NCBI GenBank assembly: GCA_048595745.1
Contig: CP184361.1
Source: Aquipseudomonas alcaligenes_A
GTDB lineage: Bacteria; Pseudomonadota; Gammaproteobacteria; Pseudomonadales; Pseudomonadaceae
Reading direction: 5' to 3' (one strand)
DNA length: 64,000 nucleotides
Below the pieces are notes generated by a model. It saw only the letters and a list, made by a program, of their open reading frames with translations. It ran no database searches and was not told where the DNA came from. Made by a program: the position numbers and the translations under genes. Shown here in pieces: positions 32,163 through 41,099 of this stretch (positions within the stretch are counted from its first letter, which is position 1; each line of letters opens with the position of its first letter).

Positions 32163-33572
32163 TCAGTGCGGGTGGTTGAACTGCGAGGCCAGTTCGCGCA
32201 GGGCGGCTTCGGCCTGCAGCACCTTGTCCAGTGCCTCTTCGGCCTTCTCGCGGGTCAGCCCAAGGCGCTCGAACAGCTCGTCCGGCAGATCATGCTGCGG
32301 GCCGCTGCCGATGCCGCGGCTGCGCAGCAGGTTGACCGCCAGGCACACCAGGTTCGGGTAGGCGGCGTGGGCGCCGTCGTAGCTCGGGTCGTGCTGGAAG
32401 CGCAGGGCGGTGGCCAGCTCCTCCGGCATATCCCAGAAGCGCATGAGCCAGGCGCCGATCTGCTCGCGGGTGATGCCCAGCAGGTGCTGTTCGATATAGC
32501 CGGCGCCCAGATGCGGATTGACCTCCAGGTGCCGGCAGATCAGCGAGAAGTGAGGCGGGAACACGTGCGCCAGGACCAGGTAGCCGAAGTTGTGCAGCAG
32601 GCCGGCGAGGTAGGTCAGGCCGGCTTCCGGACGCTGCGCACGCGGCATGGCGCGGGTCAGGCCCTCGATGATGGCGGCGGTGTAGATCGCCTGCTGCCAG
32701 TAGGGGGTGGCCTGTTGCGGCTGGTCCTTGGGCAGGCTGAGGGTCTTGCCCAGGGCCAGGCCGAGGGCCAGGTTGATCACCAGGTCGAAGCCCAGCACGC
32801 GGACGATGGCGTCTTCCACCGAGCGGATCTTGCCGGGCGCCGCGTAGTAGGGCGAGGCGGCCCAGCTGACCACCTGGGCGGCCAGCGCTGGATCGGTCTC
32901 GACCACGCCGGTGATGTCGTCCACGGTGGCGTCCGGGTCGACGCGCAGCTTGATGATCTTCTGCGCGGTTTCCGGCAGCGGCGGGATCTCGATGGTCTCT
33001 TCCAGGCGCTGCTGAATGCGCCGGGCGGTGAAGGCCTGCACCGCCTGGGTGATTTCGGCCCGATCATCGTCCGGGCGATTGAGGTTCGGGTGAATGCCCG
33101 TCAGCGGTTCGCCGAAGCGCGCGGCACTGGCCTTGGCCAGCAGGATGCTCTTGTAATGCTCGCTGCTGATCTCCAGCAGGACGCCAGGCTGACCGGATTC
33201 CACCAGCAGGCTGGGCTCCTGCAGCAGGCGCTCGTCGTACAGGCAGGGCGAACTGGTCAGCGGCGGCAGGCCGGGTAGCACGCCAAGGCTGTGCTTGGAC
33301 AACATGCGTTCCATGCGCTCGGGCTTGACCGCAGTGAGCTTGCGACCCGTCAGTTCGGCCAGGCGATTGAGATCGAGCAGCTGGCTCTGCGGGAACAGCA
33401 CCAGCATGGCGCCGACGGTGTCGTCGAGCAGGGCGGCCTGCACGCGACGGCTGGCGGCCAGGGCAGGGTGATCGGGACGGATGTGGCAGGGTACGCCGAG
33501 CTTCTCGAGGAGTTGCAGGATCACTGTCGGCGGACGCGGGGCAGTATCGGGAGCAAGGGCGACTTCGGTCAT
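32163..33572 (-). CDS. HDOD-domain protein with YbaK-like N-terminus
   Basis: The 469-residue protein joins two modules. The first (about 15-160) resembles the YbaK/aminoacyl-tRNA deacylase fold, including 'GVPCHIRPDHPALAASRRVQAALL' and 'LLDLNRLAELTGRKLTAVKPE'. The second (about 190-400) is an HDOD domain with 'IPPLPETAQKIIKLRVDPDATVDDI' and the 'GLLHNFGYLVLAHVFP' stretch. HDOD proteins usually act in signalling through protein contacts rather than hydrolysis. The ATG at 33572 is used, and the frame upstream of it has no likeness. It follows recG on the same strand. Confidence 0.87.
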   Translation of the reverse strand: MTEVALAPDTAPRPPTVILQLLEKLGVPCHIRPDHPALAASRRVQAALLDDTVGAMLVLFPQSQLLDLNRLAELTGRKLTAVKPERMERMLSKHSLGVLPGLPPLTSSPCLYDERLLQEPSLLVESGQPGVLLEISSEHYKSILLAKASAARFGEPLTGIHPNLNRPDDDRAEITQAVQAFTARRIQQRLEETIEIPPLPETAQKIIKLRVDPDATVDDITGVVETDPALAAQVVSWAASPYYAAPGKIRSVEDAIVRVLGFDLVINLALGLALGKTLSLPKDQPQQATPYWQQAIYTAAIIEGLTRAMPRAQRPEAGLTYLAGLLHNFGYLVLAHVFPPHFSLICRHLEVNPHLGAGYIEQHLLGITREQIGAWLMRFWDMPEELATALRFQHDPSYDGAHAAYPNLVCLAVNLLRSRGIGSGPQHDLPDELFERLGLTREKAEEALDKVLQAEAALRELASQFNHPH

Positions 33573-33675
33573 GGGGCGACATCCGGCAGGAACTACGTGC
33601 CTTGGAGTATAACCAGCGCCTTGCGGGGTTCGCTTGGCCGCCGGACGGGCGACCAACGGCTGTCTGTGAGCTGCG

Positions 33676-35751
33676 TCACACTTGTCCGTACTGCTGGCCG
33701 TGGCGCAACCAGCGTTCGAGCAATGGGGCGACGTGCTGTGGCCAGTGCGCCAGCAACTCCTGAGCGGCTTCACGCACGGCCGGTAGCAGGTCGGCATCGC
33801 GCATCAGGTCGGCGACCTTGAACTGCAGCAGGCCGGTCTGGCGGGTGCCGAGCATCTCGCCGGGGCCGCGCAGCTCGAGATCCTTTTCGGCAATCACGAA
33901 GCCGTCGCAGGTCTCGCGCATGATCCCCAGGCGCTCGCGACCGAGCTGCGACAGCGGCGCGTGGTAGAGCAGCACGCAGTGGCTGGCGGCGCTGCCGCGA
34001 CCGACTCGCCCGCGCAGCTGGTGCAGCTGGGCCAGGCCCAGGCGCTCGGGGTTCTCGATGATCATCAGGCTGGCGTTGGGCACGTCGACGCCCACTTCGA
34101 TGACGGTCGTGGCCACCAGCAGCTGCAGCTCGCCGCGCTTGAACTGGTCCATCACCGCGGCCTTCTCGGCCGGCTTCATGCGCCCGTGGATCAGGCCGAC
34201 GCGCAGCTCGCCCAGCGCCGCGGAGAGCTCCTCGAAGCTGGTCTCGGCGGCCTGGCAGGTGAGTTCCTCGGATTCCTCGATCAGGGTACACACCCAGTAG
34301 GCCTGGCGCCCCTCGCGGCAGGCGGCGCGAACCCGCTCGACCACCTCGAGACGGCGACTGTCGGCGACCAGCACCGTGTTCACCGGGGTACGTCCGGGCG
34401 GCAGCTCGTCGAGGATCGAGGTGTCGAGGTCGGCGTAGGCGCTCATCGCCAGGGTGCGCGGGATGGGCGTGGCGGTCATGATCAGCTGGTGCGGGCACAG
34501 GCGCCCGTCGATGCCCTTCTGCCGCAGTGCCAGGCGCTGCTGCACGCCGAAGCGGTGCTGTTCGTCGATGATCACCAGGGCCAGCTTCTGGAAGCGCACT
34601 TCGTCCTGGAACAGTGCGTGGGTACCGACCACCATCGGGCAACCGCCGGCGATCTGCTCCAGGGCCGCCGCGCGGGCCTTGCCCTTGAGCTTGCCAGCCA
34701 GCCAGGCGACCTCCAGGCCGAGTGGCTGCAGCCACTTGCTGAAATTGAGGAAGTGCTGCTCGGCCAGGATCTCGGTGGGCGCCATCAGCGCCACCTGGTA
34801 GCCGGCCTCCAGCGCCTGCAAGGCGGCGAGTGCCGCCACCACGGTCTTGCCCGCGCCCACGTCACCCTGTACCAGGCGCAGCATCGGCTCGCTCTGGCTG
34901 AGGTCATAGGCGATCTCGGCGCCCACGCGCAGCTGTGCGCCGGTGGGCGCGAAGCCGAGGTTGGCCAGGAAGCGCTGCGGCAGCGTCTGCGCCTTCGGCA
35001 GGACCGGCGCCTGCTGCGCGCGCACCTGCTCGCGCAGGCGCTGCAACGACAGCTGGTGGGTCAGCAACTCCTCGAAGGCCAGGCGGTGCTGGGCCCAGTG
35101 GCGGCCCTCGGCCAGCTCGTCGAGGTCGGCATCCGGCGGTGGGCGATGCAGGTAGCGCAGCGCCTCGTCCAGCGCGCCGAGTTGGTAGTCGCGGGCCAGC
35201 TCGGCCGGCAACCAGTCCGGCAGGCTGTGCGGGCCGAGACGAGCCAGGGCCTGCTGGCTGAGCTGGCGCAGGCGCTGCTGGGTCAGGCCCTCGGTGGTCG
35301 GGTAGATGGGCGTCAGGGTCTGTTCCACCGGGGCCGGCTGGTCGCCACTCTGCGCGCGGTATTCCGGGTGGTAGATCTCCAGGCCGGTAGCGCCGGGGCG
35401 AATCTCGCCGTAGCAGCGCAGCGCGGTGCCGCGCTTGAGGCCGTCCTTCTGCGCCTGGCTGAAATGGAAGAAGCGCAGGGACAGGGTGCCGGTGCCATCC
35501 TGCAGGCGCACCAGCAGGCTGCGCCGGCGGCCCATGGCCACGTCGGCGCCGGCCACCACGCCCTCGACCACCGCGTCCTGCCCCGGGCGCAGGGCGCCGA
35601 TAGGGGTGATGCGGGTGCGGTCCTGGTAACGCAGCGGCAGGTGGAACAATACGTCCTGCAGGGTCTCCAGGCCGACCTTGGCGAGTTTCTCGGCCAGCGC
35701 GTCACCCACGCCCTTCAGCGCGGTGACCGGGACCTGAGCCAGCTCGGTCAT
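33676..35751 (-). CDS. recG: ATP-dependent DNA helicase RecG
   Basis: RecG remodels stalled replication forks and Holliday junctions. The 691-residue protein has the N-terminal wedge/OB domain (about 1-250). The helicase core follows with Walker A 'GDVGAGKTVVAALAA', the DEAH-type box 'IIDEQHRFG', 'MTATPIPRTLA' and motif VI 'QLRGRVGRG', and the C-terminal hairpin region comes last. Its start overlaps the oxyR stop in an ATGA tetranucleotide, so the two are translationally coupled. The oxyR-recG operon is known in Pseudomonas. Confidence 0.97.
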   Translation of the reverse strand: MTELAQVPVTALKGVGDALAEKLAKVGLETLQDVLFHLPLRYQDRTRITPIGALRPGQDAVVEGVVAGADVAMGRRRSLLVRLQDGTGTLSLRFFHFSQAQKDGLKRGTALRCYGEIRPGATGLEIYHPEYRAQSGDQPAPVEQTLTPIYPTTEGLTQQRLRQLSQQALARLGPHSLPDWLPAELARDYQLGALDEALRYLHRPPPDADLDELAEGRHWAQHRLAFEELLTHQLSLQRLREQVRAQQAPVLPKAQTLPQRFLANLGFAPTGAQLRVGAEIAYDLSQSEPMLRLVQGDVGAGKTVVAALAALQALEAGYQVALMAPTEILAEQHFLNFSKWLQPLGLEVAWLAGKLKGKARAAALEQIAGGCPMVVGTHALFQDEVRFQKLALVIIDEQHRFGVQQRLALRQKGIDGRLCPHQLIMTATPIPRTLAMSAYADLDTSILDELPPGRTPVNTVLVADSRRLEVVERVRAACREGRQAYWVCTLIEESEELTCQAAETSFEELSAALGELRVGLIHGRMKPAEKAAVMDQFKRGELQLLVATTVIEVGVDVPNASLMIIENPERLGLAQLHQLRGRVGRGSAASHCVLLYHAPLSQLGRERLGIMRETCDGFVIAEKDLELRGPGEMLGTRQTGLLQFKVADLMRDADLLPAVREAAQELLAHWPQHVAPLLERWLRHGQQYGQV

Positions 35752-36680
35752 GCCGGCAGGGCATCACCCTGCGGGCGCGCCACCGAGCACAGGCGGATCG
35801 AGTCGGCCAGCACTTCGATGGCCTTGGGCCGCGGGAAGCTGGCGCGCCAGGCAATGGCGACGGTGCGGAACGGCGCCGGCGGCGTCAGCGGGCGCACCTC
35901 GATCACGCCGGGGGCGTAGTGGTGGCTGTCCACTGCGGAGAACGGCAGGATCGAGATGCCCAGGCCCGAGGCGACCATGTGGCGGATGGTCTCCAGCGAG
36001 CTGGATTCCACCGTGGTGTGCTTGGCCGCGTCCTCGCCGCCCTTGCGCAGGCTCGGGCAGGCTTCCAGCACCTGGTCGCGGAAGCAGTGGCCCTCGCCGA
36101 GCAGCAGCAGGCTCTTGTCGTTGAGCAGCTCGGTGTCGATGCTCTCGCGTGCGGCCCAGGGGTGGCCGGCCGGCAGCAGGGCGAAGAACGGCTCGTCGTA
36201 CAGCGGCTTGGTGAGCACGTCGGCTTCCTGGAAGGGCAGGGCGATGATGATCGCGTCCAGCTCACCCGTGCGCAGCTTGTCGCGCAGGATATGGGTGAAG
36301 TTTTCCTCGATGTACAGCGGCATCTGCGGCGCAACCCGGTGCAGCTGGGGAATCAGGTGCGGGAACAGGTAGGGACCGACCGTGTAGATGGCGCCGATCT
36401 TCAGCGGCGCGGTCAGCTGATTCTTGCCGGCCTGGGCCAGTTCGCGGATGCCCTGGGCCTGCTCCAGCACCTTCTGCGCCTGGGTGACGATGCCTTCGCC
36501 GACCGGGGTCAGGCGCACCGCGCTCTTGCTGCGCTCGAAGATCAGCACGCCGAGCTCGTCTTCCAGTTTCTTCACCCCCACCGACAGGGTCGGCTGGCTG
36601 ACGTGGCAACGCTCGGCGGCGCGGCCGAAATGCTGTTCCTGGGCGAGGGTGACGATGTAACGCAGCTCGGTGAGGGTCAT
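35748..36680 (-). CDS. oxyR: Hydrogen-peroxide sensor OxyR
   Basis: OxyR is a LysR-type activator of peroxide-defence genes. The 310-residue protein has the winged helix 'HFGRAAERCHVSQPTLSVGVKKLE' (18-40). The redox pair Cys199 and Cys208 lies in 'GEGHCFRDQVLEACPS' at the standard positions. The ATG at 36680 gives the usual start 'MTLTELRYIV'. It is cotranscribed with recG through a four-base overlap, tying DNA repair to oxidative stress. Confidence 0.97.
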   Translation of the reverse strand: MTLTELRYIVTLAQEQHFGRAAERCHVSQPTLSVGVKKLEDELGVLIFERSKSAVRLTPVGEGIVTQAQKVLEQAQGIRELAQAGKNQLTAPLKIGAIYTVGPYLFPHLIPQLHRVAPQMPLYIEENFTHILRDKLRTGELDAIIIALPFQEADVLTKPLYDEPFFALLPAGHPWAARESIDTELLNDKSLLLLGEGHCFRDQVLEACPSLRKGGEDAAKHTTVESSSLETIRHMVASGLGISILPFSAVDSHHYAPGVIEVRPLTPPAPFRTVAIAWRASFPRPKAIEVLADSIRLCSVARPQGDALPA

Positions 36681-36761
36681 AGGTAAATTCCATTGAGATG
36701 CCGGCAAGCATAGCGACTGTATTCAATGGAACCAAGGCGCATGCAACGATGCGCCCGGCGT

Positions 36762-37475
36762 TCAGCGGGTGAGGGTGAAGTTCAGCGGGTAATCGATGGT
36801 CATGCGGTTGCCGCTCAGCACCTTGGCCGGTGGCGGCGGTACCGGGCTTGCCTTGCGCAGCTGGCGCTGCACGTCACGGTCGAAGGAGCTGCGCGCGGTG
36901 GACTGCTTCACTTCGCTGGCGAGAATGCGGCCCTGGGCATCGATGGTGAAGTTGACCAGCAGCGCATGCTTGCTGCCGGGTCGGTTGAAGCGCCGCTCAC
37001 GGTCCGGGTAGTGCAGGCGCTTGCTCAGGTAAGCCTGCAGTTTGGCCATCCACAGGGCGCGTTCGCGGTCGATCTCGCCCTGGCTGGTCTGCTGCTGCAC
37101 CGGCGCGCGCACTGGCGCCGCGCTGGTCTCCTGGCTGGCCACCTTGGGCGTCTCCGGCTGCGGTTTGACCTCCGGCTTGGGCGGCTGTGGCTTGGGTTTG
37201 ACCTGCGGCTTGGGCTTGACGATGGCCAGCTTGGGCTCTGGCGCCTCGACCACCTCGGGGATGGGCTCCGGTTCCGGCTCTGCCACGGGTTGCGGCGGTG
37301 TCGGCTGTGGCGGGGCGACCACCGGCTCCAGTTCGATCAGCATCGCCGCCGGTTCCAGCAGGACCGGCGTGAGCGCCGGCTTCCACAGCAGGGCCAGGTA
37401 GTAGAGGCCGGCATGCAGGCCGAGCACGGCGAGCAGGCTGAGGGCCCATAGTGGCAGGCGACGCGCCGGACTCAT
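36762..37475 (-). CDS. tonB: TonB energy transducer
   Basis: TonB carries proton-motive energy from ExbB-ExbD to outer-membrane receptors. The 237-residue protein has a single N-terminal helix (about 9-28) and a long Pro/Glu/Lys-rich spacer (about 50-125, with repeated PKPQ and PEP units). The C-terminal TonB domain includes 'YLSKRLHYPDRERRFNRPG' and 'VNFTIDAQGRILASEVKQS'. Its start overlaps the exbD stop by four bases. It is the last gene of the exbB-exbD-tonB operon. Confidence 0.94.
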   Translation of the reverse strand: MSPARRLPLWALSLLAVLGLHAGLYYLALLWKPALTPVLLEPAAMLIELEPVVAPPQPTPPQPVAEPEPEPIPEVVEAPEPKLAIVKPKPQVKPKPQPPKPEVKPQPETPKVASQETSAAPVRAPVQQQTSQGEIDRERALWMAKLQAYLSKRLHYPDRERRFNRPGSKHALLVNFTIDAQGRILASEVKQSTARSSFDRDVQRQLRKASPVPPPPAKVLSGNRMTIDYPLNFTLTR

Positions 37476-37897
37476 TGCTTGCCGACCGTTTCCAGGCCGA
37501 CCAGGCCGATCTTCAGGTAACCGGCGCCACGCAGGTTATCCATCACGCTCATCAGGTCGGCATAGTCCACGCCCTTGTCGCCTCGGACGAAGATGGTCTT
37601 CTGCTTGTCGCCGGCGGTCAGTCGGTCCAGCGCCGCGCCAAGCTGGGTCGGGTCGATCTGCTGGTTGTCCAGATAGAGGCTGGTGTCTTCCTTGATGCTC
37701 AGGTACACCGGCTGGTCCGGGCGTGGTACCGGCTTGGCAGTGGAGGCCGGCAGGTCGACCTTGACGTCTACCGTGGCCAGCGGCGCGGCGACCATGAAGA
37801 TGATCAGCAGCACCAGCATCACGTCGATGAAGGGCGTGACGTTGATCTCGTGGTTTTCCTGAAGGTCGTCACCGCCCTCATGCAGATGCAGCCCCAT
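37472..37897 (-). CDS. exbD: Biopolymer transport protein ExbD
   Basis: ExbD is the 141-residue proton-channel partner of ExbB. One helix (about 20-42) carries the essential Asp25 in 'VTPFIDVMLVLLIIF', and the rest is a periplasmic domain ('VRGDKGVDYADLMSVMDNLR'). It starts three bases after exbB and overlaps tonB by four bases, which indicates tight translational coupling. Confidence 0.96.
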   Translation of the reverse strand: MGLHLHEGGDDLQENHEINVTPFIDVMLVLLIIFMVAAPLATVDVKVDLPASTAKPVPRPDQPVYLSIKEDTSLYLDNQQIDPTQLGAALDRLTAGDKQKTIFVRGDKGVDYADLMSVMDNLRGAGYLKIGLVGLETVGKQ

Positions 37898-37900
37898 GGG

Positions 37901-38977
37901 TCATACCACCTTGGCGATCGGCGCCTGGGTGCGCTCGGTGGCGGGCTGGTCGAGATCGCGGCTGACCAGCAGCAGAACCTGTGCGGAGGCGTCGGCGACC
38001 TGTGCCTTGTAGCCGGTGATGGAGCGGGCGAAGACGTTGTAGATGACCACCGCCGGGATTGCTGCGACCAGGCCCAGGCCGGTGGCCAGCAGGGCCTCGG
38101 CGATGCCCGGGGCGACCACGGCGAGGTTGGTGGTCTGCGATTCGGCGATGCCGATGAAGCTGTTCATGATGCCCCAGACGGTGCCGAACAGGCCGACGAA
38201 GGGTGCGGTGGAGCCGATCGTGGCCAGTACGCCGGTGCCCTGGCTCATGCCGCGGCCGCTGGCGGCGACCAGGCGTTCGAGGCGGAAGCTGACGCGCTCC
38301 TTGATGCCTTCCTTGTCCCTGCAGCCGGCAGACAGGCGCAACTCATCGCGGGCGTCCTCGATCAGTCGGGCGCTAAGACTGTGTCGAGCGCGGGCCTGCT
38401 CGGCGGCCTGATTAAGGCTGCGCGCGCCCCTGAGGTCTGGCAATTCGCGCTGCAGGCGGCGGCGGGCGACGATCAGCTCCAGGCCTTTGGCGATCCCCAC
38501 GGTCCAGGTCAGGATCGAGGCCAGAACCAGGCCAATCATGACCGCCTTCACCACCCGATCAGCGTTCTGGTACATGCCCCAGGGCGACAGGTCGTGTGCC
38601 ACCTCGTCCACCATCGGGTCCTCGGCCTGCAGTGCCTGCACGGCAGCCAGCAGCTGCTCGGCGTCTGCGCCAGCGATACCGTTCTGTTGCAGGAATGCCT
38701 GCCGCACGGCTTCGATCTGCTCCATGCTGGCCGGCTCGCCCAGGGCATCCAGCCTGGCCTTGAGGGCTTGCGCCTGAGGATGGGTTACCACTGCAGTGGT
38801 TGGCGCCAGCGCGCCGCCGACCGGCTCGACAGGGGCGCCGCCCGACGAGGGGGCGGAAACGGCTGTCGGTGTACCCGGTGCCTGCAGCTCGGCATGCGCG
38901 CCCAGCGGCAGCAGCAGGCTCAATGCCAGGGTTATCAGTGGAAGGCAATTGAGGGTGCGGAGGGCGTTAGAATTCAT
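37901..38977 (-). CDS. exbB: TonB-system energizer ExbB, long form
   Basis: The 358-residue ExbB has a signal peptide (to about A29, 'LGAHA') and a periplasmic Pro/Ala-rich extension to about residue 130. The usual three-helix MotA/ExbB core follows, with 'VGLFGTVWGIMNSFIGIAE' and 'IAEALLATGLGLVAAIPAVVIYN'. It forms the pentameric proton channel with ExbD. E. coli ExbB lacks the exported N-terminal extension, while long forms are known in Pseudomonas. It is the first gene of the operon. Confidence 0.94.
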   Translation of the reverse strand: MNSNALRTLNCLPLITLALSLLLPLGAHAELQAPGTPTAVSAPSSGGAPVEPVGGALAPTTAVVTHPQAQALKARLDALGEPASMEQIEAVRQAFLQQNGIAGADAEQLLAAVQALQAEDPMVDEVAHDLSPWGMYQNADRVVKAVMIGLVLASILTWTVGIAKGLELIVARRRLQRELPDLRGARSLNQAAEQARARHSLSARLIEDARDELRLSAGCRDKEGIKERVSFRLERLVAASGRGMSQGTGVLATIGSTAPFVGLFGTVWGIMNSFIGIAESQTTNLAVVAPGIAEALLATGLGLVAAIPAVVIYNVFARSITGYKAQVADASAQVLLLVSRDLDQPATERTQAPIAKVV

Positions 38978-39043
38978 GCTGGCCGGACCTGAAGTGAGGA
39001 AGCATTGGACGAGGGAAGTGGAACCCTGCGTGCAAAATGTTCT

Positions 39044-39062
39044 GTATTATTGCAAGTAATTC
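39044..39062 (-). promoter_or_regulatory. Weak Fur-box candidate upstream of exbB
   Basis: GTATTATTGCAAGTAATTC contains ATTA and TAAT arms around TTGCAAG, in an AT-rich gap of 175 bp before exbB. Fur boxes are AT-rich 19-bp palindromes, and this one departs from the consensus at several bases. Iron control of this operon would fit its function. Confidence 0.3.
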
Positions 39063-39152
39063 TTGTTTAGGAAAGAAACACTGTAACTTCACCTCCCCAT
39101 GCCACCCAGGTCGGGCGGCTATCCTCATGCTCTAGAAAGGTAGAACCTTTTC

Positions 39153-40025
39153 ATGTCCAAGACCCTCATGATTGCTGGTTGCGGCGATGTCGGCAGCCGC
39201 CTGGCGCGCAGCCTCGAGTCTACCGGCTGGACCTTGTATGGCCTGCGGCGTGATGTCGCGCAGTTGCCGGCTGGTGTGCTGCCGGTGGCGGGCGACCTGC
39301 AGCAGCCGGTCTGCCCGCTGGCGTGGCCGCAGGGGCAGCTCGACTATCTGGTGTATTGCGTGGCGGCCAGCCAGCACGACGAAGCCGGCTACCGCAGCGC
39401 CTATGTCGAGGGGCTGCGCCATGTACTGGCCTGGTTGTCCGAGCGCGGCCAGCGCCCGCAGCGTCTGCTGTTCGTCTCCAGCAGCGGGGTATATGCCCAG
39501 GCGGACGGTGAATGGGTCGACGAGCATTCGCCGGCCGAGGCCAGCAGCTACTCGGGCCGGGTGATGCGCGAGGCCGAGCAGCTGGCGCTGGACAGCGGCC
39601 TGCCGACGACCCTGGTACGCCTGACCGGCATCTACGGTCCCGGTCGCCAGTGGCTGCTCAACCAGGTGCGCCAGGGGTACCGGGTCGCCAGCGAACCGCC
39701 GCTGTATGGCAATCGCATTCATGCCGACGATGCGGCGGGCCTGCTGGCCTTCCTGCTGCAGGCCGATGCCGCCGGCACGCCGCTGGCCGACTGCTACATG
39801 GGCGTGGACGATGCGCCGGCGCCGCTGCATGAGGTGGTGGGGTGGCTGCGCGAGCAGTTGGGCGTGACCCATTGGGCCGAGCAGAGCAGTGTGCGCCGTG
39901 CCGGCAGCAAGCGCTGCAGCAACGCCCGGGCCCGCGCATTGGGCTGGGCGCCGCAATACCCCAGCTATCGCGAAGGCTATGCGGCGGTGCTGGCGGACGC
40001 TCAGTCGTCGCTGCGTCCGTCGTAG
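39153..40025 (+). CDS. NAD-dependent epimerase/dehydratase-like protein (YeeZ-type)
   Basis: The 290-residue protein has an extended-SDR Rossmann fold with the start 'MIAGCGDVGSRLARSLESTGW' (a GxGxxG-like GCGDVGSRL, residues 9-17). The YeeZ-type 'LLFVSSSGVYAQADGEWVDE' and 'TLVRLTGIYGPGRQWL' follow. In place of the usual YxxxK, 'YSGRVMREAE' supplies the Tyr without the standard Lys spacing. The substrate is unknown. Its last 25 bases overlap the 3' end of the convergent repeat-protein gene. Confidence 0.88.
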   Translation: MSKTLMIAGCGDVGSRLARSLESTGWTLYGLRRDVAQLPAGVLPVAGDLQQPVCPLAWPQGQLDYLVYCVAASQHDEAGYRSAYVEGLRHVLAWLSERGQRPQRLLFVSSSGVYAQADGEWVDEHSPAEASSYSGRVMREAEQLALDSGLPTTLVRLTGIYGPGRQWLLNQVRQGYRVASEPPLYGNRIHADDAAGLLAFLLQADAAGTPLADCYMGVDDAPAPLHEVVGWLREQLGVTHWAEQSSVRRAGSKRCSNARARALGWAPQYPSYREGYAAVLADAQSSLRPS

Positions 40026-40369
40026 CGGCCGCTGTCGTCGTAGTGGCGGCCGTCCGGATCGGTGCGGCCCTGGTAGCGCCCGGAGTCGTCGTAGCGCCGT
40101 CCATCCTCATCCTGGCGCCCGAGATAGCGGCCGCTGTCGTCATAGCGGCGGCCGTCGGCATCGGTGCGGCCGGTGTAGCGTCCGGAGGCGTCGTACTGAC
40201 GGCCGTCGGCGTCGGTGCGCCCGGTGTAGCGCCCGGAGCTGTCATAGGCGCGGCCAGCGTCGTCGGTGCGTCCCAGGTAGCGGCCGCTGTCGTCGTAATG
40301 GCGCTGTTCGGCCTGTGCCGACAGGCTCGCCAGCAGCAGGCAGAGCAGGAACAGGGCGCGCGGCATCAA
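40001..40369 (-). CDS. Exported protein of 17-residue repeats
   Basis: The 122-residue protein has a signal peptide (about 1-20, ending SAQA). The mature part consists almost only of tandem copies of YDxSGRYxGRTDxDGRx: about five full units and a partial one, each 17 residues (51 bp). The repeats are rich in Tyr, Asp, Gly and Arg and have no hydrophobic core, so the protein may be extended or bind ions or polyanions. It starts in a four-base overlap with the preceding lipoprotein gene and is the last member of the yicC-to-here minus-strand run. Function is unknown. Confidence 0.85.
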   Translation of the reverse strand: MMPRALFLLCLLLASLSAQAEQRHYDDSGRYLGRTDDAGRAYDSSGRYTGRTDADGRQYDASGRYTGRTDADGRRYDDSGRYLGRQDEDGRRYDDSGRYQGRTDPDGRHYDDSGRYDGRSDD

Positions 40370-41094
40370 TCGCGCTCCAGCAGCCAGGCCAGGCGCCCGG
40401 GGTGCAGGTCGGGCACTTCATCCACGGTGGCGCGGTTGATTGCCTGGAAGATGCGCAGCTCGTCGCCGTCACGCTCGAACAGCCAGGGTGCGCCCTGCTG
40501 GCCCAGCTGCAGCCAAAGGCTGTCGTGCTCACCGGTCATCGCCGCACAGTCACCGGCCAGGCACAACGCATAGCGCTCGGCACCGGGCAGGCCCTCCAGG
40601 CGGCCGTCCGGGTGAAACAGCACCAGGCCGCCGTCGCCGACACCCTTGCGGATCTTCCATTCGCCGCCCAGGTAGGCGTCGTACAGTGCCCACTCGAAGC
40701 TGCTGCCGATGGGTGCCCCGGCCTCGACCGCTCGGGTCGGGCGGGCGAAGTGCTGTTCCGGGCCCTGGGCGCTGGCCTGCTGCACCAGCTGCTGACCCTG
40801 CAGGGTCAGCACTTCGTGGTGATCGCCTGGGTAGTCGACGCGCCACTGGCGCTCCGCATTGCTCCCGAGCCGGCCCTGCGGCGCCTCGAAACCGTTGCTG
40901 TAGGTGGCCAGCCCCTGGCGACTATCCAGCTGCCACTCGAGGTTGGGGCCGTAGGCCAGCAATGCCTCGCGCAGCGGGCCACCCTGGCGGGCGGCGTCGA
41001 TGATCGACTGGTTGATCCAGGTACCGTCCGGGTTGGCGGAACCCGCGCAGCCGCTCAGCAGGGCAGCAGCCAGGAGAGGGAGCAGGTGGCGCAT
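40366..41094 (-). CDS. Putative lipoprotein, function unknown
   Basis: The 242-residue product has a type II signal peptide, 'MRHLLPLLAAALLSGCAGS', with the lipobox LSGC and lipidated Cys16. The mature part is rich in Trp and Gly, with one likely disulfide ('CLAGDC'), and may form a beta structure. Its stop overlaps the start of the repeat-protein gene, and ridA lies five bases upstream, so all three are probably cotranscribed. I do not recognise the family. Confidence 0.85.
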   Translation of the reverse strand: MRHLLPLLAAALLSGCAGSANPDGTWINQSIIDAARQGGPLREALLAYGPNLEWQLDSRQGLATYSNGFEAPQGRLGSNAERQWRVDYPGDHHEVLTLQGQQLVQQASAQGPEQHFARPTRAVEAGAPIGSSFEWALYDAYLGGEWKIRKGVGDGGLVLFHPDGRLEGLPGAERYALCLAGDCAAMTGEHDSLWLQLGQQGAPWLFERDGDELRIFQAINRATVDEVPDLHPGRLAWLLERD

Positions 41095-41099
41095 GGGGC

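Noticed and set aside
33961..35919. Plus-strand frame of 652 codons over recG
   Set aside because: Antisense to recG, with low-complexity composition and no motifs. It is a shadow.
39842..40573. Plus-strand Val/Ala-rich frame over the repeat protein
   Set aside because: Its apparent repeats are the reverse of the 51-bp units. The minus frame has a signal peptide and is coupled to its neighbour.
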